Shown: positions 7,713 to 13,289 of the stretch, piece after piece
How the letters are laid out: each line of letters opens with the position of its first letter
Position numbering within the stretch: the first letter of the stretch is position 1
DNA from: an uncultured Lachnospira sp.
GTDB taxonomy: Bacteria > Bacillota > Clostridia > Lachnospirales > Lachnospiraceae
NCBI GenBank assembly: GCA_934358235.1
Contig: CAKRKK010000027.1
Location: 1 to 16,927, forward strand
Length of the DNA stretch: 16,927 nt
Reading direction: 5' to 3'
The notes under the pieces: model-generated
Told to the model about the DNA's origin: nothing
The model's input: only the letters and a program-made list of their open reading frames with translations
Databases searched by the model: none
Program-made: the position numbers and the translations under genes

Positions 7713-8124
7713 AACGCTGCTTTCCTATAATAGTTAGTTTCTATATCACAGATTCTGTTTAATCTACCAGCAACACATTAAAATACGCTGCATAAACTAT
7801 GCTCATGTCTATCAATATTCATATTCATATGTATTACTTTTATTAATTCTAACATACATTATTGTTAATTAATACTGCCTCTAAGCTTTTTATATGCTTT
7901 TGGTCTGATTGTTAATGCAATAAATCTTTATATTTAAAGCAATCAGACAGATTATTATATTGCAAATATATATATCAATAATTATAATGTGTTGTAGATG
8001 TCAGAGGAAGAAATGTTATTTTGAATATGTGCTGATGCCTGTATATTTATATATAGGTAATTACATATAATCTGACAAAAATATATGTTTTGCTTTAAAC
8101 ATAATAATTAAGGAGGAATGTTAT
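7713..8124. other. Divergent intergenic region, ydcF-like / kdgF-like
   Basis: This 412-bp, very AT-rich gap has one clear inverted repeat, GTCTGATTG (7903-7911) and CAATCAGAC (7940-7948), 9 bp perfect with a 28-nt spacer and no T-tract on either side. A weak promoter candidate for the cupin gene is TTGAAT (8021-8026) with TATTTA (8044-8049) at 17 bp; the leader would be long. I see no small gene with a ribosome site. Confidence 0.4.
8110..8116 (+). promoter_or_regulatory. Consensus ribosome binding site of the cupin gene
   Basis: AAGGAGG is a perfect anti-SD match, 8 nt before ATG 8125. It fixes the start and suggests high translation of this small protein. Confidence 0.85.
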
Positions 8125-8448
8125 ATGTTCAAGTATAATAAAGATGTTATTCCAACAGATTGTGAACCGGGTGTTACAAGAAAGATTCTATGTTATTCAG
8201 ACGAGCTTATGATGTGTGAGATCACTTTTAAGAAGGGTTCTAAAGGTAATTTTCATAAGCACGAACACCTCCAGATAACATACATTGCTAAGGGAAGCTT
8301 TGAATTTACTATCGGTGGTGAAACTAAGATTGTTAATCAGGGAGATAGTGTATATATGCCTTCCAATGTTGAACACGGAGTTACAGCACTTGAGGATGGA
8401 ATACTTGTTGACGTATTTAATCCAATGAGAAAGGATTTCCTTAAATAA
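8125..8448 (+). CDS. kdgF: KdgF-like cupin, probable unsaturated uronate linearising enzyme
   Basis: This 107-residue single-domain cupin has the layout of KdgF, which converts 4,5-unsaturated galacturonate/mannuronate monomers to the linear ketouronate in pectin or alginate breakdown. The cupin motif 1 region is KGSKGNFHKHEHLQITYIAKG (37-57) with probable metal ligands H44, H46 and Q50; motif 2 is GDSVYMPSNVEHGVTALEDG (73-92) with H84. The ends GVTRKILCYSDELMM (16-30) and ILVDVFNPMRKDFL (93-106) fit the KdgF pattern better than generic cupins. No pectate lyase, kduI, kduD or uronate kinase gene is nearby, so the role rests on similarity alone, and another small-molecule cupin function is possible. 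Confidence 0.75.
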   Translation: MFKYNKDVIPTDCEPGVTRKILCYSDELMMCEITFKKGSKGNFHKHEHLQITYIAKGSFEFTIGGETKIVNQGDSVYMPSNVEHGVTALEDGILVDVFNPMRKDFLK

Positions 8449-8512
8449 GATTGTTGTTTAATTCACTTACCATATCATATGCTAAAAGCATTATAGATAA
8501 CTTTACGAGATA

Positions 8513-8667
8513 AAAATAGCTTCTAATATATCAGCGTCAGGCACGCTCTCGCTACTATCCGCACGTAGTGGACACTAAGGTGCTAAATATAGCATAAATG
8601 CTATATTTACCGCCTAAGTGCCAACGTGCTCCAAGTACCTGACTAACGATATATTAGAAGCTATTTT
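8513..8667. repeat. 155-bp palindromic element with nested hairpins
   Basis: The ends are a perfect 20-bp inverted repeat: AAAATAGCTTCTAATATATC (8513-8532) and its complement (8648-8667). Inside, GTCAGG (8536-8541) pairs with CCTGAC (8638-8643), CACGT (8562-8566) with ACGTG (8624-8628), and CACTAAGG (8573-8580) with CCTAAGTG (8613-8620, one mismatch). The centre is a perfect 12-bp stem TAAATATAGCAT (8584-8595) with a 2-nt loop. Both flanks end in T-rich sequence (TATTTTATT on plus, TATTTTTAT on minus), so it could also terminate transcription both ways. No target-site duplication is evident. It could be a MITE-like repeat or a structured RNA. Confidence 0.75.
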
Positions 8668-8731
8668 ATTCCACCCGTTAATATATCCATATAATATACT
8701 TTTAGTTAATAACTGGATAAATGAATTAATC

Positions 8732-8781
8732 AACAGGAGACACATAGTGGGCTTGTGTGCGGCGCACACAAGCCTCCTGTT
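8732..8781. repeat. GC-rich hairpin with bulged outer stem
   Basis: A perfect 11-bp inner stem (GGCTTGTGTGC at 8750-8760, GCACACAAGCC at 8764-8774) has a 3-nt loop. An outer 7-bp stem (AACAGGA 8732-8738, TCCTGTT 8775-8781) flanks it, leaving 11 unpaired bases on the left side only. T-rich sequence follows on the plus strand (TTTCGTCCGTTTGTTT), so it may be a plus-strand terminator. Confidence 0.65.
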
Positions 8782-8835
8782 TCGTCCGTTTGTTTACGGT
8801 AAGTTTTCTGTATCTATGTAACTTTCCGCTATAAA

Positions 8836-9071
8836 AATCTGGCTTGGGGCTGACTTTAGTAAGCTGCACTTGAAGTTTGATTATGATAGTTCTTGGACTT
8901 TTCTTAAGCTGAACAGCTATCCACAGCCACGGATGGCTGTGGAAGTCTGCTATGGGACACGGATGTCCCACAGCAGACGGTAGCGTTATATAGAAATGTT
9001 TATATGAAAAGTCTTAGAACTATCTAATCAAAGCTTCTGGCAGTTTACAAAGTCAGTCTCAAGCCAGACTT
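8836..9071. repeat. About 235-bp inverted-repeat element with twin inner hairpins
   Basis: Two arms of about 70 bp (about 8836-8903 and 9006-9071) are imperfect inverted copies; the best blocks are TCTGGCTTG/CAAGCCAGA, CTGACTTT/AAAGTCAG, TTTGATTA/TAATCAAA, GATAGTTCT/AGAACTATC and GACTTTTC/GAAAAGTC. Between them stand two compact hairpins. CCACAGCCA (8921-8929) pairs with TGGCTGTGG (8934-8942). GTCTGCTATGGGACA (8945-8959) pairs with the segment at 8964-8978 with one mismatch. Both have a CGGA loop closed by A-T, which on the minus strand reads UCCG, a UNCG-class tetraloop. The element starts about 47 nt past the lipoprotein stop codon. Confidence 0.75.
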
Positions 9072-9118
9072 ATTTTCAACCCAAAAGTAATTTATAGAAA
9101 CTTAGCTAAACAACAATA

Positions 9119-10180
9119 CTATTTTTCATTTACAACTGCACTATCCATTACATAATTCTGTGCCTTTTTAACAAGCATTGCTTTTACTATTGTATCCTTG
9201 TCAAACTTATCTGTAAATGTTGTCACCTTGGAATATCCACTATCCTTAGCGAACTGCTCAAGATCATCCTTATATTCATATTCTGTTATTGCAAGTCCCT
9301 CTTTCTGGGCTATCGCCTGATATACAAGCTGTTGTCCTGCTGATGCCTTTACGAATTCATCAAAGGTCTTGCCATAAAGATTAAGACAATATTCATCATT
9401 AGTTTTTCCCTGAAGTGTGCTATAAAAGCTTATAGTTTCCTCCAGCTTAGAAGACTGCTGTGCAAGGAATTCTTCAGGGTATCCTGTAACCTTACATACA
9501 TCCAGAAGCTGAGTAAGAACAGCCTCATTTCTAGCCTCACTTACCTTTGTGTCTATTGTTGATTTAACATCATTCTTTACATATTCCTTATAAGAATCAA
9601 CTGATTCAAGATTAAAGTTTTCCTTTACAAAGGCATCTGTAAGCATAGGAACATTTGGCTGCTGTACATAGCTCATTGTAAGTTCAAATACGACTCTCTT
9701 GCCTGCATAATCTGTATACTTTGAATTATCTGGCATAGTAACTGTTATAACCTTTGTCTGTCCCTGCACCATTCCATACAGCTCATCTGCAAGACTTGTT
9801 CCTGCAACTGGAAATGCGTCTTTTCCAAGTATCATGCTGTAATCTGAGCCTGTGAAATCTTCAATTGAAAGACCACCTGCTGTACCTGAATAACTAAATG
9901 TAACCTTATCTGCCTTCTGTGCTCCACGCGCTACATCTGTATATGTAGTAACATCTTCCATCTGCTCTGCAATCTTATCCTCAACAATCTTATTAGTTAT
10001 TGAGCTGACATCAACATCTGCTGTAATGCCTTTATATTCTCCCAATTCTACATAATCCTGTGGATTATATCCATAATCAACCTTTATCTTACTATTACAT
10101 GCTGTCATCATAAGCATTGAAGCTGTCATAACTGCTGTTACAACATATTTGATGTATTTGCTTTTTACTACTTTTCTCAT
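9119..10180 (-). CDS. Trigger-factor-like lipoprotein with FKBP-type PPIase domain
   Basis: This 353-residue protein starts with a lysine-rich, hydrophobic signal ending MTAC, so C28 is the likely lipidated cysteine and the protein would face outward on the membrane. Residues about 86-172 resemble the FKBP-type prolyl isomerase domain of trigger factor (DKVTFSYSG, YSMILGKDAFPVAG, YGMVQGQTKVITVTMP, YAGKRVVFELTMSYV). Residues about 178-345 match the trigger factor C-terminal arms (MLTDAFVKENFNLESVDSYK at 179-198, then a long helical tail). The ribosome-binding N-domain of real trigger factor is missing. It is probably an extracytoplasmic folding factor playing a role like PrsA. GGAGA lies 6 nt before ATG 10180. 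It follows the rplT operon on the same strand but has its own promoter candidate. Confidence 0.82.
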   Translation of the reverse strand: MRKVVKSKYIKYVVTAVMTASMLMMTACNSKIKVDYGYNPQDYVELGEYKGITADVDVSSITNKIVEDKIAEQMEDVTTYTDVARGAQKADKVTFSYSGTAGGLSIEDFTGSDYSMILGKDAFPVAGTSLADELYGMVQGQTKVITVTMPDNSKYTDYAGKRVVFELTMSYVQQPNVPMLTDAFVKENFNLESVDSYKEYVKNDVKSTIDTKVSEARNEAVLTQLLDVCKVTGYPEEFLAQQSSKLEETISFYSTLQGKTNDEYCLNLYGKTFDEFVKASAGQQLVYQAIAQKEGLAITEYEYKDDLEQFAKDSGYSKVTTFTDKFDKDTIVKAMLVKKAQNYVMDSAVVNEK

Positions 10181-10206
10181 AACTTATCTCCATAATATAT
10201 ATTAGC

Positions 10207-10234
10207 ATCAAAGCATAGCTTCCCATACTTTGAT
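10207..10234 (-). other. Hairpin in the lipoprotein mRNA leader
   Basis: ATCAAAGCAT (10207-10216) and ATACTTTGAT (10225-10234) form a 10-bp stem with one G-U pair when read as minus-strand RNA, around an 8-nt loop. It lies in the 5' leader between the promoter and the ribosome site and could affect mRNA stability or translation. Confidence 0.4.
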
Positions 10235-10265
10235 ACTGTCAGATTACTGACTTATAAACTATAAC

Positions 10266-10294
10266 ACAATATAATTATTAAAGCCAGCATTCAA
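10266..10294 (-). promoter_or_regulatory. Putative promoter of the trigger-factor-like gene
   Basis: On the minus strand, -35 TTGAAT (10294-10289) and -10 TATTGT (10271-10266) are 17 bp apart. The start would be near 10259, giving a leader of about 80 nt. It lies just after the rplT operon terminator. Confidence 0.5.
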
Positions 10295-10323
10295 TTAATG
10301 TTTCACAATATTATCACAATATT

Positions 10324-10373
10324 AAAAGCCGCCACACAGGCCTTAAGTTGTTAACCTAGTCCTGTGCGACGGC
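10324..10373 (-). terminator. Terminator of the infC-rpmI-rplT operon
   Basis: A 13-bp stem (10373-10361 with 10340-10328) is complete when read as minus-strand RNA, with two positions as G-U pairs, and is followed by UUUUAAUAUU. The 20-nt loop can itself form a small TTAA/TTAA hairpin. It lies 100 nt past the rplT stop. Confidence 0.85.
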
Positions 10374-10473
10374 CTCTATATTATCAGATAAGCTCTTATG
10401 AATTGAATATGCCGCATATAACATGCAGGCTTCATATCCACAAGCTGCTATCCTGCCTTATATCCAGCTATTA

Positions 10474-10830
10474 TTAAGCAAGCTTAGACTTAGCTACTTC
10501 TGCTAACTTAGCAAATCCTTCTGCATCATTAACAGCCATCTCAGCTAATACCTTTCTGTTAAGGTCGATGTTAGCTAACTTTAAACCATACATGAACTTG
10601 CTGTATGAAAGACCATTCATTCTTGCTGCAGCATTGATTCTTGCGATCCATAACTGTCTGAACTGTCTCTTCTTCTGCTTTCTACCCTTGTAACTCTCTG
10701 TAAGAGCTCTCATTACAGACTGCTTAGCAACTCTGTACTGCTTAGATCTAGCTCCTCTATAACCCTTAGCGAGCTTTAATACTCTATTATGCTTCTTCTT
10801 TGCGTTCATACCGCCTTTAATTCTTGCCAT
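10474..10830 (-). CDS. rplT: 50S ribosomal protein L20
   Basis: This 118-residue basic protein has the full bacterial L20 length. L20 binds 23S rRNA early in large-subunit assembly and, in Bacillus and E. coli, also represses its own operon through an mRNA leader. The lysine/arginine-rich N-terminal arm ([20 protein letters not shown]) and the globular part ([21 protein letters not shown], 59-79; [10 protein letters not shown], 94-103) are typical. AGGAGG lies 10 nt before ATG 10830. It is the last gene of the infC-rpmI-rplT operon, 44 nt after rpmI, and is followed by a strong terminator. Confidence 0.98.
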   Translation of the reverse strand: MARIKGGMNAKKKHNRVLKLAKGYRGARSKQYRVAKQSVMRALTESYKGRKQKKRQFRQLWIARINAAARMNGLSYSKFMYGLKLANIDLNRKVLAEMAVNDAEGFAKLAEVAKSKLA

Positions 10831-10874
10831 TTCTTAATTTCCTCCTAAAATAATCAATCACAGACATCCATATC

Positions 10875-11072
10875 TTATAAATATGGCATAATCTTCTTCA
10901 TTGTCTTTACATTAGTTGCATCTGTCATAGCTGCATGTCTAAGATTTCTCTTTCTCTTAGTAGTCTTCTTTGTAAGAATATGGCTCTTGTAAGCTTTCAT
11001 TCTCTTTAATTTACCTGTTCCAGTTACTTTAAAACGCTTTGCAGCTGCTCTTTTTGTCTTTACCTTTGGCAT
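10875..11072 (-). CDS. rpmI: 50S ribosomal protein L35
   Basis: This 65-residue, very basic protein matches L35 end to end ([20 protein letters not shown], then [15 protein letters not shown] and C-terminal KKIMPYL). It is a small large-subunit protein bound to 23S rRNA. AGGAGG lies 7 nt before the ATG. It lies 39 nt after infC and 44 nt before rplT, in the widely conserved gene order. Confidence 0.98.
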   Translation of the reverse strand: MPKVKTKRAAAKRFKVTGTGKLKRMKAYKSHILTKKTTKRKRNLRHAAMTDATNVKTMKKIMPYL

Positions 11073-11111
11073 AATAATCCTCCTAATTTAATTCTCATAT
11101 GGAATAATATT

Positions 11112-11618
11112 TTAACGTTTTTCAGTTAAAAACATAGTCATGCTCCTGCCTTCTAACTTTGGAGCCTTATCTACTACTGCAATATCACTTAACTTCTCTG
11201 CGAAGTCTTCAAGGATGTGCTTACTTGAATCGATGTGAGCCATCTCACGTCCTCTGAATCTGAGTGATACCTTAACCTTATCACCTTTCTCAATGAACTT
11301 TCTTGCTGCATTGCACTTAGTGTTAAGGTCATTCACATCTATATTAGGTGACAAACGAACTTCTTTGACTTCTATTGTTCTTTGTTTCTTCTTAGCTTCC
11401 TTCTCTTTTCTGACAAGCTCATACTTATACTTGCCATAATCCACAAGCTTACATACAGGTGGCTTTGCTGATGGGGCTATCTTTACGAGATCAACCTCTG
11501 CCTCTCTTGCTAACTTCATAGCATCCTTAGGAGACATAACTCCAAGCTGCTGTCCTTCTTGTCCAATAACACGAACTTCCTTATCACGGATCTGCTCGTT
11601 AATCATTAATTCGCTAAT
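11112..11618 (-). CDS. infC: Translation initiation factor IF-3, probable AUU start
   Basis: This is a 168-residue IF-3, which binds the 30S subunit, keeps subunits apart and proofreads the initiation codon. The N-domain carries INEQIRDKEVRVIG and PPVCKLVDYGKYKYE; after a lysine-rich linker the C-domain has KEVRLSPNID and VKVSLRFRGREMAH. The first ATG is at 11606, but its only ribosome site, GGAGG at 11632-11628, is too far away. Four codons upstream, in frame, is ATT at 11618, exactly 9 nt from that GGAGG, giving ISELMINEQIRD. AUU is the known infC start codon in E. coli, where it lets IF-3 repress its own translation. I therefore start the gene at ATT. It is the first gene of its operon, behind an attenuator leader. 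Confidence 0.93.
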   Translation of the reverse strand: MSELMINEQIRDKEVRVIGQEGQQLGVMSPKDAMKLAREAEVDLVKIAPSAKPPVCKLVDYGKYKYELVRKEKEAKKKQRTIEVKEVRLSPNIDVNDLNTKCNAARKFIEKGDKVKVSLRFRGREMAHIDSSKHILEDFAEKLSDIAVVDKAPKLEGRSMTMFLTEKR

Positions 11619-11627
11619 AGTAGTGCA

Positions 11628-11632
11628 CCTCC
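11628..11632 (-). promoter_or_regulatory. Ribosome binding site that selects the AUU start of infC
   Basis: GGAGG on the minus strand lies 9 nt from ATT 11618 but 21 nt from ATG 11606. The spacing fits only the ATT. Confidence 0.8.
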
Positions 11633-11785
11633 AAAATCAAAAAAAGTGGATAGTCAGACTATCCACCTTTTAATCATAATGCATCTTAATTGCTGTTTAT
11701 CATGCACATTCTTAAAATATAAACCCAAGTCGCCCGATTGCGCTAAGGTGAGAGTGGATACTCTGCTTTATTTAACAACTATTAG
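11633..11785 (-). ncRNA. Attenuator leader of infC operon (L20-leader-like)
   Basis: The roughly 160-nt leader between the promoter and infC contains an intrinsic terminator near its end and an upstream segment that can block it. UAUCCAC (11760-11754) is complementary to GUGGAUA (11666-11660), the 5' arm of the terminator. The same upstream segment also sits in a local AGAGU/ACUCU hairpin, giving a switch between two folds. Context and layout match the L20 leader of Firmicutes infC-rpmI-rplT operons, where L20 binding favours termination. I cannot verify the L20-binding bases by eye, so the ligand is inferred. Confidence 0.72.
11639..11666 (-). terminator. Leader terminator upstream of infC
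   Basis: On the minus strand, GTGGATAGT (11666-11658) pairs with ACTATCCAC (11654-11646) around a 3-nt loop, followed by a seven-U run (11645-11639). The run ends only 6 nt before the infC ribosome site, so readthrough controls the whole operon. Confidence 0.85.
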
Positions 11786-11814
11786 AGTTTAACACTAACA
11801 GTTCTGGCTGTCAA
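11786..11814 (-). promoter_or_regulatory. Sigma-A promoter of infC-rpmI-rplT
   Basis: A perfect -35 TTGACA (11814-11809) and a -10 TAAACT (11791-11786) are 17 bp apart on the minus strand. The start would be near 11779. Confidence 0.75.
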
Positions 11815-11903
11815 CCACATTTTTAAATATTTTCAACATTTTCGAACTTTTTAACAGCTTCAAATATTTCGTAAATATTTCCTCATCAGATATTATAAGG
11901 CCT

Positions 11904-13169
11904 TCAGCTCAATTCTGCAATCCCTGATAATCTTACATATCTGTCTGATATTCTATACCATGTAGGAAAATCAACAACTCCCGTCTGTGGCATATTATTT
12001 ATTCTCTGGAACTGTCTTACTGCCTCTGCTGTCTGCTCACCATATATTCCATCAGCCGACAATGGCGGTATAGCCCTATAGTAATCGCCTATAAGATTAA
12101 GCTGTTCCTGAAGCTGTCTGACTTTCTGCCCGGAGGAGCCTATATCCAGGTCTGCACCCGGCCAGGATGATGGGATTCCCTGTATCTGCTCTGCTGTATT
12201 TATATACATGTTATCACCATAATAATATCTTAATATTTCTATTGATGAATACCCCTGATCCCCAAGATATTTACTTCCCCACTGCGTCATCCATTCAGGA
12301 CAGCTTGATTTCTTTCCATCACAATATTGTGTAAGTATCGGCTGTTTGACATTCGGGCGTGAAAGATAATTATCAAACATTTCATCAACTACATTTGATA
12401 TACTTTCAAATATGTTTCTTCCCTTCACCCATTTATGGTCAAATGCCGTAGATGACGTTATTGTAAAATTATAATTCTGATTTCTATACCACTCTGTATA
12501 CACTCTATTAAGTGTAAATGACATAATAGCAAGTATATTTGCCTCAAGCGTCTGTCTTGGCCATGTCGAATATATCTCGCTGCTTGCCACATTTTTAATA
12601 TAATCCTTATATTCCACATAATAATCAAGTGCTGTTGAATCCGTTGGCACCCCATCATGCACAACTATTGTTTCAGGAATAACAACCCTGCTAAGTACTA
12701 TCTCCCCCGACTGTTGCAAAGGTTTTATCTCACTTTCCGGTATCTTGGCAGGGTAATTGCCATAAAGTGTGTTAACCGGAATAACTATATTTTCCCCCAC
12801 AGCCCTGTCTCTTTTCTCATTCAGATACACATTTTCTATACTTGTTTCCCCAGAAAATACATCTATTCCGGATATGTTTATCTCATCATATCCATTTGCA
12901 TTGACATCTATTGTATATTCTGAAAAAGGCTGTTTCTCTCCTGGTTCCATGCTGTATTCTATAGGTGGCGTTATAAGGTCATCAAGATTAACCGCCCCTT
13001 CTGAATCTGTTGTCACTTCATTTATCACTTTATCAGGCTCTCCTGTGTAGGATACCACTATTCTTGCATCCGCTAACGGGGTACCTAATTGTCTGTCATA
13101 TACATTTATGCGCATTTTCCCCTTATCTATCATATCAGGTGGTGTTTCCATAGTACGAACATACACCAT
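11904..13169 (-). CDS. SpoIID-like protein with C-terminal peptidoglycan-binding domain
   Basis: This 421-residue protein is laid out in three parts. Residues about 18-120 look like a beta-sandwich of the carboxypeptidase-regulatory type (MRINVYDRQLGTPLADARIV). Residues about 180-330 (YIKNVASSEIYSTWPRQTLE, ANILAIMSFTLNRVYTEWY) resemble the SpoIID/LytB core, with the usual alignment of Ala-rich helix and Arg/Tyr. Residues about 343-405 are a PG_binding_1 repeat (GSSGQKVRQLQEQLN, DGIYGEQTAEAVRQFQ). GGAGG lies 5 nt before ATG 13169; the in-frame ATG 12 nt upstream has its GGAG directly adjacent and is less likely. There is no signal peptide or membrane segment. It is divergent from a wall amidase. 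A wall or spore-peptidoglycan role is inferred; the SpoIID assignment is a distant similarity. Confidence 0.72.
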   Translation of the reverse strand: MVYVRTMETPPDMIDKGKMRINVYDRQLGTPLADARIVVSYTGEPDKVINEVTTDSEGAVNLDDLITPPIEYSMEPGEKQPFSEYTIDVNANGYDEINISGIDVFSGETSIENVYLNEKRDRAVGENIVIPVNTLYGNYPAKIPESEIKPLQQSGEIVLSRVVIPETIVVHDGVPTDSTALDYYVEYKDYIKNVASSEIYSTWPRQTLEANILAIMSFTLNRVYTEWYRNQNYNFTITSSTAFDHKWVKGRNIFESISNVVDEMFDNYLSRPNVKQPILTQYCDGKKSSCPEWMTQWGSKYLGDQGYSSIEILRYYYGDNMYINTAEQIQGIPSSWPGADLDIGSSGQKVRQLQEQLNLIGDYYRAIPPLSADGIYGEQTAEAVRQFQRINNMPQTGVVDFPTWYRISDRYVRLSGIAELS

Positions 13170-13289
13170 ATCTTCCTCCATCTCCTCAGTCAGACATTTT
13201 TACGTCAGAATAATATTTTTTTCATTATTATATGTATCTTTATAAGCTTTTATGAATAAAATAAAATGATAATTCCTTTAGGAGTGCAT

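Larger units (their letters stand above)
8449..9118. other. Gene-free block of large inverted repeats
   Basis: This 670-bp gap lies between the 3' ends of the cupin gene (plus) and the lipoprotein gene (minus). It holds three palindromic structures listed separately (8513-8667, 8732-8781, 8836-9071). Open frames crossing it follow the inverted repeats and have no ribosome site, so I regard none as a gene. Confidence 0.7.

Noticed and set aside
8726..8971. 81-residue open frame on the minus strand in the palindromic block
   Set aside because: It runs through the inverted repeats, has no ribosome site and shows no recognisable protein pattern.
13170..13289. Sporulation sigma (E or G type) promoter between the amidase and SpoIID-like genes
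   Set aside because: GAATA and CATTATTA are present, but the spacing (10 nt) does not fit any of these consensus promoters.
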